From: PALSA-350 sp963794165 | GTDB lineage: Bacteria > Acidobacteriota > Terriglobia > Terriglobales > Acidobacteriaceae | NCBI GenBank assembly: GCA_963794165.1 | Contig: CAWCCT010000005.1 | Coordinates: forward strand, 1 to 64,000 | DNA length: 64,000 bases | Reading direction: 5' to 3' | Part shown: in pieces, positions 49,668 to 58,328 of the stretch | How positions within the stretch are numbered: position 1 is the first letter of the stretch | How the letters are laid out: each line of letters opens with the position of its first letter | Translations under genes and position numbers: made by a program | Notes under the pieces: generated by a model | The model's input: only the letters and a program-made list of their open reading frames with translations | The model's database searches: none | What the model was told of the DNA's origin: nothing

Positions 49668-51362
49668 TTACTCGAATGCGGAATCGGAATCTTCAGGATG
49701 TTTCAGGTCCCATAACGGCCGGCGGCTGGAAACTTCGGGGTCGATCGCGAAATTGTATGCTGGCGGAGGCGAGGACGTGAGCCACTCCAGGGTCCACGCA
49801 TCCCACGGGTCCGGACCTGCTTTTTTGCCGCGGAAATAAGAATGCACGAGGTTGTAGACAAAGATCAGTACGGCTATGGCTTGAATAAATCCACCTACCG
49901 AAATGACCTGATTCATCCAGGTCCATCCCCGATCCGGCTCGTAGGTATAAATCTGTCGCGGCATGCCAAGCAGGCCGGGAAAATGCATGACGTCAAAGGT
50001 CAAGTGAAAGCCGATCACCATCAACCAGAAATGCCATTTGCCCAGTCGATCATCGAGCATGCGTCCGGTCATCTTGGGGTACCAATAATAGAGCGCTGCA
50101 AAGATCATGAAGACGATGGCGCCCACCAACACGTAATGAAAATGAGCGACGACAAAATAGGAATTGTGTAGCTGCCAGTCCCATGCAGAAACGGAAAGCA
50201 TGATTCCCGTAAGGCCCGCAATCACCCATTGGAAGAGAAAAGCTATCGAGAATAGCATCGGTACTTCGAAGCGGATCCTTCCGCCCCACATGGTGGCCAG
50301 CCAGTTGAATGTCTTGATGCCGGTGGGAATCGCGACCAGCATAGTTGAAAGCGTGAAGAAGGCATTGCCGTACGACGTCATGCCGAGCGTGAACATGTGG
50401 TGGGCCCAGACGCCAAGACTAATGAAACCGATGCCAACCGATGCCGCCACCATGGCCGGATAGCCGAAGATGGCTTTGCGCGAGAAGACTGGAATGATTT
50501 CGTTAGCAGCGGCGAAGGCGGGCAGAACAAGTACGTAAACCTCCGGGTGTCCGAAGATCCAGAAGAAGTGCGCCCATAGCATCGCCGAACCTCCCGCCCC
50601 GGTATCGAAGAAATGTCCGCCCAGGTAACGGTCGATCATCAGCATCATCTGGCATGCGGTGAGTGGGCTGACTGCTACAAGAACGAGGAATGAGACGGTA
50701 ACGTAGAGCCAGGGCAGCAAGGGAATCCTCGAAAGGGTCATCCCTTTGCATCGCATGCAGAACACCGTAGCGAGGATGTTGATTGCCGTGCCGATGCTGC
50801 CCACGCCGCTCAGGAGCAACGATACTGTCCAAAAGTCCATCGTGTGGCCCGGCGAGAAGGCGCGTTCGGTCAGTGGGGCGTATGCGAACCAACCTACATC
50901 GGGCGCGGATCCGGTCCCTGCCGTACCGGTTCCAGCTATGAAGCTGTAATAGAGCAACGGGCCCGCGAGAGCGCTAATCCAGAAGCTGAAGGCGTTCAGG
51001 CGCGGGAACGCCATGTCACGCGCTCCGATCATCAGCGGAACAAGATAGTTGGCGAACCCGAAGATCAGGGGCATGCCGACGAAAAAAACCATCGTCGTGC
51101 CGTGCATGGTAAACAGCCGGTTGTAAACGAATAGCGAAACAAATGTATTGTGCGGAAAGAAGAGCTGAATACGAATCATCAACGCTTCAACGCCGGCCAC
51201 CAGCATGAACAGAAGGCCGTAAGAGATGTAGAGAATGCCCAGCTTCTTGTGATCGACAGTGAAGATCCAGCGGTAAAGGACTGCCAGATAGGTGGGGCGC
51301 GCCCGCGTGCTAACCAGGCGCCCGTCGAAGCCACGTCCAATTGGTATGCTCTCTCCGCCCAT
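49668..51362 (-). CDS. ctaD: Cytochrome c oxidase subunit I
   Basis: 564 aa from the ATG at 51362; a TTG two codons earlier is in frame. Twelve helices with the haem-copper motifs: MHGTTMVFF (low-spin haem a ligand His), WAHFFWIFGHPEVYVLVLP (CuB His and the cross-linked Tyr), WAHHMFTLGM (CuB His pair) and VAHFHYVLVG (haem ligands). The GHPEVY signature marks a class A oxidase, normally proton-pumping. Catalyses O2 reduction at haem a3–CuB in the cytoplasmic membrane. It lies 10 nt from the subunit II stop in the operon order II–I–III–IV-like. Confidence 0.98.
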   Translation of the reverse strand: MGGESIPIGRGFDGRLVSTRARPTYLAVLYRWIFTVDHKKLGILYISYGLLFMLVAGVEALMIRIQLFFPHNTFVSLFVYNRLFTMHGTTMVFFVGMPLIFGFANYLVPLMIGARDMAFPRLNAFSFWISALAGPLLYYSFIAGTGTAGTGSAPDVGWFAYAPLTERAFSPGHTMDFWTVSLLLSGVGSIGTAINILATVFCMRCKGMTLSRIPLLPWLYVTVSFLVLVAVSPLTACQMMLMIDRYLGGHFFDTGAGGSAMLWAHFFWIFGHPEVYVLVLPAFAAANEIIPVFSRKAIFGYPAMVAASVGIGFISLGVWAHHMFTLGMTSYGNAFFTLSTMLVAIPTGIKTFNWLATMWGGRIRFEVPMLFSIAFLFQWVIAGLTGIMLSVSAWDWQLHNSYFVVAHFHYVLVGAIVFMIFAALYYWYPKMTGRMLDDRLGKWHFWLMVIGFHLTFDVMHFPGLLGMPRQIYTYEPDRGWTWMNQVISVGGFIQAIAVLIFVYNLVHSYFRGKKAGPDPWDAWTLEWLTSSPPPAYNFAIDPEVSSRRPLWDLKHPEDSDSAFE

Positions 51363-51372
51363 GCTCAATCGC

Positions 51373-52443
51373 CTACTTTAGGGTTAAAAGGTACGCCGTG
51401 ATCTCTGCATTCTCGCGGTCGCTAAGATGCAAGGCCGGCATTAATGAACCGGGTTTGAATGTGTCGGGGTTCGCGATCCAAGCCTTCAGGTTCTGTGCAT
51501 TGTTTGCTACTATGCCTGCGGCCAAAGTCTCGCGGCTCATGAGGTGCGTCAGGTTGGGACCCATGCGGCCAAATGCAGCTGTGCCGGATATCGTGTGGCA
51601 TGCGAAGCACGCCTGGTGCTCAAAATCGGCTTGTCCAAGTTTCGCGTTCGGCTGATTTCCGCCGGTATCTGCATTGATCCCTTTCGCGTCTGAGGGTTCG
51701 CCGGCGGCCGTCACGGCCCCGCCGTTCGCGTTGAGTTCCGGTTGTGTTTTCCGCTGGCCGGCGATCCACTGCTGGAATTGCTCCGGTGTGTCGACATAAA
51801 CCCGAAGCAGCATCTTGGCGTGCTCCGGCCCGCAGAACTGTGCACATTGCCCCACATACAGGCCGGTCTTTTGCGGATCAATCCACATTTGGTTCACTTT
51901 GTTAGGCACAAGATCCGTCTTGCCATTCAACTCCGGCACCCAGAAGCTATGGATGACATCAGCAGACGTCAGCTTCATGAACGCCGGCCTGGGCGCGGCT
52001 GCGGTACTCAACGGCAGGTGCAATTCGTTCGCGGTAACGACGCCATACTGCGGGTACTCAAACTCCCACCAGAACTGATGACCGGTGACGACGACATCGA
52101 GCGCGGTAGCCGGTTTCGGAGCGTCCTGAATGGAAAATAGAACCCGAGCCGTGCTGAGAAACAGAACCACGATGATCAAAATCGGAATGATCGTCCATGA
52201 CAGCTCAATCTGCAGGCTTCCGAATACCTGCGGCGGTTCTGAGTTCTCACCGGGGCGCGCTCGATATCGTGTTATTACATAAACGAGCAAAATGCTCATT
52301 ACAAGAAAAATCCCCAGCGTGATGGCGAGAACAAAATGCGACAGCCCGTTTATCTCTCTGCCGGGTGTTGAGAACGGCGAGAAGATTGACGTCGCGTGCG
52401 GGTCGACATAAACCGCAAAAAGATTGAGTGGGAAAGACTCCAC
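51373..52443 (-). CDS. ctaC: Cytochrome c oxidase subunit II fused to cytochrome c (caa3-type)
   Basis: 356 aa, GTG start with GGAGC 5 nt before it. Two membrane helices (residues ~35–60, ~83–105) precede the CuA domain with TGHQFWWEFEYP and the binding site C200-AQF-C204-GPEHAKM. A linker of about 60 residues leads to a C-terminal cytochrome c domain with haem motif C279-FA-CH283 and an axial-Met segment GSLMPALHL. The fused cytochrome makes this a caa3-type oxidase that takes electrons directly from its own haem c. First gene of the operon; its upstream region carries three direct repeats and a palindrome. Confidence 0.97.
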   Translation of the reverse strand: MESFPLNLFAVYVDPHATSIFSPFSTPGREINGLSHFVLAITLGIFLVMSILLVYVITRYRARPGENSEPPQVFGSLQIELSWTIIPILIIVVLFLSTARVLFSIQDAPKPATALDVVVTGHQFWWEFEYPQYGVVTANELHLPLSTAAAPRPAFMKLTSADVIHSFWVPELNGKTDLVPNKVNQMWIDPQKTGLYVGQCAQFCGPEHAKMLLRVYVDTPEQFQQWIAGQRKTQPELNANGGAVTAAGEPSDAKGINADTGGNQPNAKLGQADFEHQACFACHTISGTAAFGRMGPNLTHLMSRETLAAGIVANNAQNLKAWIANPDTFKPGSLMPALHLSDRENAEITAYLLTLK

Positions 52444-52462
52444 TTAAAGCTCCAATCTCTGG

Positions 52463-52554
52463 TGCGTAAATCGGTGACTGCGTAAATCGGTGACAGACGG
52501 TGCGTAAATCGGTGACAGACGGAAGTAGCACTTTAAAAGTAACCTTTAAAGTGC
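52463..52554. repeat. Three direct repeats TGCGTAAATCGGTGAC and a 10-bp palindrome upstream of the oxidase operon
   Basis: TGCGTAAATCGGTGAC at 52463–52478, 52479–52494 and 52501–52516; the last two are each followed by AGACGG, giving a 22-bp unit. Next, GCACTTTAAA (52528–52537) and TTTAAAGTGC (52545–52554) form a 10-bp perfect inverted repeat with a 7-nt centre. They are 20–110 bp upstream of the subunit II start, in its leader. Binding site for a regulator of respiration, or the remnant of a mobile-element end; the sequence alone does not decide. Confidence 0.75.
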
Positions 52555-52621
52555 CATTTCCGTTTGCCACTCGAATGTGTCCTTTAGGCCGAAATCACTT
52601 TTCTGGTCAAAAACGGGCCCA

Positions 52622-52627
52622 ATTATA
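52622..52627 (-). promoter_or_regulatory. Candidate −10 box of the oxidase operon promoter
   Basis: On the minus strand this reads GGTGTATAATTGGG, a perfect TATAAT in an otherwise GC-rich gap. No convincing −35 box is seen 16–18 nt upstream. It would put the transcription start near 52615 and leave a leader of about 170 nt containing the palindrome and direct repeats. Confidence 0.35.
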
Positions 52628-52696
52628 CACCGTCCCATCAGCACGAAGAGGAAGGACCAGGGGTAAGAGGAGGGGGCCCACGAGATTGATATTCGG

Positions 52697-54673
52697 CTAA
52701 GGCGCCGCTGGCGCCGCCAGTCCATACACGTCCACGCCACCGTTGTAATTGGGAACATAGATTTGGCCGCCGTCAACGATGGGTGGGTTGAACTTATTGA
52801 ACAGGAACTGAATATTCCATTGCTGCGAGTCCCACAGGACGGGGATGGTCACGCTGCCGTCGGCATTGGTGACCCAATTGTCAGGGTCGTAGACCAAGAG
52901 GCGGCCGTTGGTGACGGTAGTGTTGGCGTCGCCGTAAGGAACGGTGCAGAACAGCAGGGCGGTGCCAGTCGTGGATCCGTTGCTGGACATGGAACAGAAA
53001 CCGCCGGGCATCCCGCCTGGGGTATTCGTAACATTCGGCGATGCAGATTCGTTGCCCTGGGCGAGATAGGTGAGCGCGCCGGAGGTAGCGACGGACCAGG
53101 CGTGGAGCTGGCTGTTCTCGCCCCAGGCAAAGAGCACCTGGCCGCGGGTGGGGCTCATGTACTGCACCGGAGTCATGTGCATGTGGCGCGTTTTTCCCCA
53201 GGGAAAGAAGTTCAACGTGGTGGGATCCTGGGGACAGGGATTGACGCCGGCGCCGGGATCTTCGGTGAGCCAGACGGGCGGAGTGGCGAGTTTGGCGCAA
53301 TTGGTTGCGGCGTTGGCGAAGTCGCCGGGCATGGTGTTGCCGAGGCCTGCGATTTTGGTGACGTAGGCAATGCCGTCTTTGCCGCTGACAATGTAGAAAC
53401 CATAGCTCTCGAGCAATGCCCCCTGCGCGGAGCCGAGGTCTTCATCCCACCATGCGCCCGGCGTGGCGATACGGGGATAGAACAGCTGGACGGCTTTGCC
53501 CTTGGCGGTCTTCGTCTTCACCACGCGCGCGTGCTTCATGGAGGGATTCATGGCCGCGTTGACAGGGCGGACCGCTTCAGACGGCGCGCTAACGCCCGCA
53601 GGTTTGGTGGCCGCCGGTGCCGTCGGGCCGGGATAGCCGCCGGGCGAGCGCGCTGCATCGCTGTAGGGCGTGAACCAACTGACGATTTTGAGAGTAGCGG
53701 CCGTCTGGCCGGAGGGCGGCGTGTACTGGATTTTGAGGATCGATTCGGCAAAGTCGTTGACCCCGTCGAAGGAGCCGTTGCCGGTGACGCCGTAGAGATA
53801 GCCCTGCGAATCGGCGGCGAGACCCTGGCCTCCCATCCAGATGCCGCCGCCGAATCCCTGCGTGGTCGGCAGCGCCGCGGTGACCTGATTGGTGGCAACG
53901 TCGTAGGCGAGCACCCAGCCCGCGGCGCCGGTGCCGAGTTCCTGAATGGTGCCGGAGGCAAAGAAGATGGTCTTGCGGCCGTTGATGTTCGTCATGACCA
54001 GCGAGCTGCGCTGCTTGCGCATGAAGGCTGACCAGGTTTGCGTGCCGTTGCTGCCATCGATGAGGACGGGCGCGACGGCCTGGGTTCCATCCTTCACGTT
54101 GAGCACGCACATATAGTGCTTGCCGTTTTGTGGCCTGCCGTCGGGCGAGATCCAGGCCAAGAGGTAGACGAGCCCAGTTTCAGGGTCGACCACGCCTGTG
54201 GATAGGACGCCCCAATACTGGTTGATCTGGTAACAGTCGATGGTTTGATTGGCCCCGGGACACATGGCACCAGGGCCGTTAGGGCCGAGGGAGTCGCTGC
54301 CGGTTATGGGCGTGCCCAGGGGCGGCGTTTGCCAGAGCCCGGCGCCGGTGGTGGCGTCCACGCCGCGGACGACGTTGGCCATCGAGGGCAGGATCATGAC
54401 ATTGTGCGTGGTGCCGTCGGCCAGCTTAACGCCAGGCAGGATAAGGGGCTGAGATTCCACGCCGCGCGCGTCGCCGACGACGGGGATAGTGGTGATGTGG
54501 GTGATGCCTTGGGCTTTGACGTTAGCCTGGGTGAGCACAGTTTCCTGCTGGTTCCATCCCGAGCGGTGGTTATCCCATGCGCGGGTGAGGAGCGGAGCCA
54601 TGGTGGACTGCGCGGGCGCGGGCGCGGATGCGGCGAAGGCAAGAGCGAAGAGCAGAGCGATGTAGGTCTTCAT
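52697..54673 (-). CDS. Exported PQQ-type β-propeller protein
   Basis: 658 aa. Signal peptide MKTYIALLFALAFAASAPAPAQ. The remainder reads as a quinoprotein-like eight-bladed propeller (VVRGVDATTGAGLWQTPPLGTPI, VVDPETGLVYLLAWISPDGRP, GWVLAYDVATNQVTAALP, GQGLAADSQGYLYGVTGNGSFDG, GALTYLAQG, NGRLLVYDPDNWVTNADG). No calcium or PQQ ligand set could be assigned, so enzymatic activity is uncertain. A Pro/Ala-rich stretch (~345–375) interrupts the blades. Very GC-rich, so several antisense open frames are long, but none has a start signal. Monocistronic. Confidence 0.78.
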   Translation of the reverse strand: MKTYIALLFALAFAASAPAPAQSTMAPLLTRAWDNHRSGWNQQETVLTQANVKAQGITHITTIPVVGDARGVESQPLILPGVKLADGTTHNVMILPSMANVVRGVDATTGAGLWQTPPLGTPITGSDSLGPNGPGAMCPGANQTIDCYQINQYWGVLSTGVVDPETGLVYLLAWISPDGRPQNGKHYMCVLNVKDGTQAVAPVLIDGSNGTQTWSAFMRKQRSSLVMTNINGRKTIFFASGTIQELGTGAAGWVLAYDVATNQVTAALPTTQGFGGGIWMGGQGLAADSQGYLYGVTGNGSFDGVNDFAESILKIQYTPPSGQTAATLKIVSWFTPYSDAARSPGGYPGPTAPAATKPAGVSAPSEAVRPVNAAMNPSMKHARVVKTKTAKGKAVQLFYPRIATPGAWWDEDLGSAQGALLESYGFYIVSGKDGIAYVTKIAGLGNTMPGDFANAATNCAKLATPPVWLTEDPGAGVNPCPQDPTTLNFFPWGKTRHMHMTPVQYMSPTRGQVLFAWGENSQLHAWSVATSGALTYLAQGNESASPNVTNTPGGMPGGFCSMSSNGSTTGTALLFCTVPYGDANTTVTNGRLLVYDPDNWVTNADGSVTIPVLWDSQQWNIQFLFNKFNPPIVDGGQIYVPNYNGGVDVYGLAAPAAP

Positions 54674-54820
54674 GGATCCTCCCGTGAGGTGTGGACGGAA
54701 TGGAACCTAGGGGATGAAGATGTTTCACGGTAGCACGCGGCTGTTGGGAAGGCAACGCGCAGAAGGTGGGAATTGAGATCTCTGGATCCGCCGCCATCGT
54801 CCGGCTCGCGTCTTCCAATG

Positions 54821-56803
54821 CTAGCTCCCCGAAGCCTCGTATCGAGTCTTAGCAGGTAGGAAGACACGAATCGACGTTCCGTGTCTCTCCGTCTCAATAT
54901 TGCTATTGATCGTGATCCGCCCACCGTGCCCTTCGACAAACTGCTTCGCAACGAAAAGGCCAATTCCGGTGCCGACCGTGGCCCGCGTCGTGAAGAAAGC
55001 ATCGAAAACCTTCGGTAAAATGTCCGCCGGTATGCCTACCCCGTTATCTGCAATCGTGAGCTCGACGCCTTCTGCCGGAAAAGCGGTATCGCAAACCGAA
55101 ACCGAAAGGGTGCCTCCGCTGGGCATCGCATTGATCGCATTTGCAATTAGATTCGAGACCACCTGCATCATCTCGCCGCGTCGCAGGACTACCTTTCGCG
55201 AAGGCAAAAGGGATTGCTCGATCGTGATTCCCGCCGCCGTGCAACGCGGTTCGTAGATCATGAGGGCATGTTCCGCAATCTCTTTGAGAGAAGCCGGGCT
55301 GGCTGAAGCGTGCTCCCGGTAGTACCCGAGGGTCTGCTTGGCGATATGGGCGACCCGCGCCAGTTCACTCTCCGCAGCGGAGAGATAATTGATGCCCTCC
55401 TCGTCAGCGATCTTCGGGCGCAGCAGGTAAAGCAGATTCATCACCGCTTCGAGGGGATTGTTGATCTCGTGCGCAATCGTCGCCGCCATACGACCAGTGG
55501 CGGCAATCTTCTCCGCCTGCAGCACGGATTGCTCCAGGCGTTTGCGATTGGAAATTTCGCGGAGAATTTTCGAAGCGCCGATCACCTGACCATTGAAGTC
55601 CTTAACGGGGGACACGGTGAGGGAGACATCGATACGTTTCCCACTCTTGGTCAGTCGAACCGTCTCGAAGTGCTCTATCCGTCGGCCGGCACGAATATTC
55701 TCGATGATCGTCTTTTCATCCGAGTGAAGATCTTCGGGGATGAGTTTAAGGATCGAGCTCCCGATCATCTCCTCTGCGGTATAACCAAAAACCACCGTCG
55801 CAGCATTGTTCCAGCTGGTGATGATTCCATTGAGATCCTTGCTTAGGATCACGTCTTCCGACGATGCGACGATTGCCGCCAGTTCACCCAGGCGTTTAGC
55901 ATTGTCGCGCAGGGTTTCCTCACTCTTCCGGAGTTCTGTGACATCGCGTATTGTGCCCAGAATTCTTCCTTTGGAACCCTTGACCTCCGGCTGCAGGTTC
56001 CCATTCAGTTCGATTCGGCAGAGTACCCCGTCGGTGCGGTACATCAAGCCTTCAAACTGAAGCGGTGCACCCTGTTGGAGCGTCCGTACTACTGCCTCTC
56101 GAAAGGCGTCTCGGAAATCCGGATGCAGAAAATCCCGCAGGAACTTCTCCCCATTGACGGCCCCGTCCTGGCGAGCCCGCCCAAAGATTTCGTAGACGCG
56201 ATCGTTTTCCCAGCTCATCCGATCTTCGGCTGTCTCCCATAAAAAAACTCCCAGCTGTGCCACCTCGGTCGCTAACTTGAGCCTCGCCTCACTTTCGCGC
56301 AGCTTTTGAGCCCCCATAACTGTCTCGGTCATGTTGCGGAAGGCGTCGTACACGCCTCCAATCTTGCCGTTTTCGTAGACGGGAATGAGCGAGTAGCTCC
56401 AATAATGGTCTTCGAGCACTCCATTGAAGAGAATAGGGATCAACATGTTGTCCCGGACCGCTGTTTCGCCTCGGTACAAGCAGGCTTCGAGATCGGCGCC
56501 TACCAAATCCCACGCCTCGTCAAAAACATCGCGATACAGTCGGCCGAGGGCACTCGGGTGCTTGACGGTCAGCGTTGAGATGGCGGCATCGTTATAGAGA
56601 AACACCATCTCGGGGCCCCACGAGAGGATGGTCGGAAACGGCGAATGCAACATGAGGTTCGCGATGGCAAGGAGAGCCTCGGACCATCCTTCTATGGGAC
56701 CTAAGGGGGTCCGCGACCAGTCATGTTTGCGAATGAGCCCAGCCATTTCGCTCGATCCGATAATCAGGCTGTTGGCTCGGGATGGATGGGCCGGCTTGTT
56801 CAT
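54821..56803 (-). CDS. PAS-domain sensor histidine kinase
   Basis: 660 aa. The start follows MNKPAHPSRANSLI with no membrane helix, so it is probably cytoplasmic. PAS domains occupy ~20–165 (WSRTPLGPIEGWSEALLAIANLMLHSPFPTILSWG), ~170–290 (ATEVAQLGVFLWETAEDRMSWEN, then GRILGTIRDVTELRKSEE) and ~300–420 (IVASSEDVILSKDLNGIITSWNNAATVVFGYTAEEMIG). The HisKA box follows with ATIAHEINNPLEAVMNLLYLL (H445), and the HATPase has VVSNLIANAINAMPSGG, IADNGVGIPADILPKVFDAFFTTRATVGTGIGL. No response regulator gene is next to it, so it is an orphan kinase. Confidence 0.93.
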   Translation of the reverse strand: MNKPAHPSRANSLIIGSSEMAGLIRKHDWSRTPLGPIEGWSEALLAIANLMLHSPFPTILSWGPEMVFLYNDAAISTLTVKHPSALGRLYRDVFDEAWDLVGADLEACLYRGETAVRDNMLIPILFNGVLEDHYWSYSLIPVYENGKIGGVYDAFRNMTETVMGAQKLRESEARLKLATEVAQLGVFLWETAEDRMSWENDRVYEIFGRARQDGAVNGEKFLRDFLHPDFRDAFREAVVRTLQQGAPLQFEGLMYRTDGVLCRIELNGNLQPEVKGSKGRILGTIRDVTELRKSEETLRDNAKRLGELAAIVASSEDVILSKDLNGIITSWNNAATVVFGYTAEEMIGSSILKLIPEDLHSDEKTIIENIRAGRRIEHFETVRLTKSGKRIDVSLTVSPVKDFNGQVIGASKILREISNRKRLEQSVLQAEKIAATGRMAATIAHEINNPLEAVMNLLYLLRPKIADEEGINYLSAAESELARVAHIAKQTLGYYREHASASPASLKEIAEHALMIYEPRCTAAGITIEQSLLPSRKVVLRRGEMMQVVSNLIANAINAMPSGGTLSVSVCDTAFPAEGVELTIADNGVGIPADILPKVFDAFFTTRATVGTGIGLFVAKQFVEGHGGRITINSNIETERHGTSIRVFLPAKTRYEASGS

Positions 56804-56902
56804 GGGATCATCGGGTCTGCCCTAAAATGTCAGCCCCATAACAATGCTAAATGGAGATGACCAGATTACAGGAAAGAAAGGAGTTACGGGCGCACGGCAA
56901 CT

Positions 56903-58192
56903 CTATTTCTTCGCTTTTCCTTCCTTAGCCAGAAAATACCCAGCCCGCGCCTTTAACTCCACGTCTGATCGGTCCACATTCACCTTCAAGTGGTGGTATG
57001 TGCCGTCCGCCTTCATCCCATCGATCGGCAACTCAAGCAGGTACACGTATTCCGGAACTGCCGTAAGCCCCTTGAACCCTGCCCCAAGATCATTGCTGTT
57101 ATGGAAGAACGACCCCCCGGTTCCATCCGCAAGCGAAGACATCACAGTCTCCTCGCGGGATGCCGAACCCTGGCGCAGTTCGCTGATCTCGCCGATCCCT
57201 CGAGCGCGCGTATCGTCAGCGGCACTCACCGCGGAGTTGTAAACGCCACGAGCATTGAGAGCGCTAATCGTTACACCGGCTTGTGCCGCTAGATCGATCA
57301 CGGCTGATGCTTCCCCTGACGCCTCGGGTGAAACCGTCAGAAAGCCGGGCGAGACCAGGATCAGCAGCCGTTGCCCCGGCAATTTCGACATCCTGCGGAC
57401 AAACTCTTTCATCGCGGCGAGGGTCGCGAGCGTGTTCTGGTTACCCACCACGAGCGCGCGTCGAACCGACGAGCGCACGATACTGTCAGCGACGCCTTCA
57501 CTTCGCGGCCCCAGGGTCGGATCACACTGGTGGGCTTGGGCAAGGGCATCGGCGGTGGCGGCACTATCGTGTTTGTTCTCGATCAGATCCGCCTGGTAAT
57601 AGCTGACATTTGGGCAGTCCGCAGTGCCCGAAGAGGAGAGTGCCCTGGTTTGCAAACTGGCTATAGCTTCCTTCAACTTTTCGCGATCCGAAATCAGGCC
57701 GCTATTCGTCTTTCCCGAAGTCGACACTACAGCGGCGATATCGCGGTCGTCGAGCGCTCCGGCGATCGCTTCCTCGCCCGCCTTCTTCGCCGGTACCAAC
57801 TCTTCTGCGCTCATATGTATGTCGTCGAAAAGAAAGACTACGAATCGCAGCGATGCAGCTTGCGGTACCGGCGCCGAGGGTGCAGCCACGGCGGGAGTTG
57901 GAGCACTGTTGTGCCCTCCTGCATGCCTCTCTACTGAAAATCCTGACAAAGACCGCAGCTTGTCATTATCAAAAACCTGAAAATCCTCCTGCTTCAAATC
58001 GCCGACGGAGTGTCCCTGTTTGTCGCGGACGACAACTGGTACCAACACCCTGTTGACATTGGTTTGAAAGGTGGGTGGCGGCGTCTGCCCGCTTATTTGT
58101 TGCGCAGCCGTCTCCCGAAGTGCAAAACACACCAGGCTACACAGCAAAGGAACCAGGGCCAGCTGTAACCTGATCGCGAACCCATGTTTCAT
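56903..58192 (-). CDS. VWFA-related exported protein (Acidobacteria type)
   Basis: 429 aa. A signal peptide (about 1–30, LVCFALRETAAQ) is followed by the conserved segment NVNRVLVPVVVRDKQGHSVGDLKQEDFQVFDNDKLRSLSGF, which opens the acidobacterial VWFA-related family. The VWA domain (about 115–330) has VVFLFDDIHMSAEELV, where a MIDAS DxSxS is replaced by DDIHMS, and LLILVSPGFL. The C-terminus ends SDVELKARAGYFLAKEGKAKK, the family's usual RxGYFA-like end. Predicted periplasmic or surface adhesion; many paralogues occur per acidobacterial genome. Monocistronic, divergent from the γ-glutamyltransferase gene. Confidence 0.9.
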   Translation of the reverse strand: MKHGFAIRLQLALVPLLCSLVCFALRETAAQQISGQTPPPTFQTNVNRVLVPVVVRDKQGHSVGDLKQEDFQVFDNDKLRSLSGFSVERHAGGHNSAPTPAVAAPSAPVPQAASLRFVVFLFDDIHMSAEELVPAKKAGEEAIAGALDDRDIAAVVSTSGKTNSGLISDREKLKEAIASLQTRALSSSGTADCPNVSYYQADLIENKHDSAATADALAQAHQCDPTLGPRSEGVADSIVRSSVRRALVVGNQNTLATLAAMKEFVRRMSKLPGQRLLILVSPGFLTVSPEASGEASAVIDLAAQAGVTISALNARGVYNSAVSAADDTRARGIGEISELRQGSASREETVMSSLADGTGGSFFHNSNDLGAGFKGLTAVPEYVYLLELPIDGMKADGTYHHLKVNVDRSDVELKARAGYFLAKEGKAKK

Positions 58193-58328
58193 CGTATGGC
58201 TTCCTTACCTTGGCGAGTTTGCGTTATCGAAAAATCCGCCATCGCGGCGAACCGATGATAGGCCGCAAACGAGGTACCTGTAGATAGGTATCATGACACC
58301 GTGGGTCACCTGCAACCCGGAGAGGTCT

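Noticed and set aside
52763..54031. 422-codon plus-strand frame antisense to the PQQ-like propeller gene
   Set aside because: Very GC-rich shadow; the minus-strand frame has a signal peptide and blade motifs, while this one is Arg/Gly/Ala-rich without domains.
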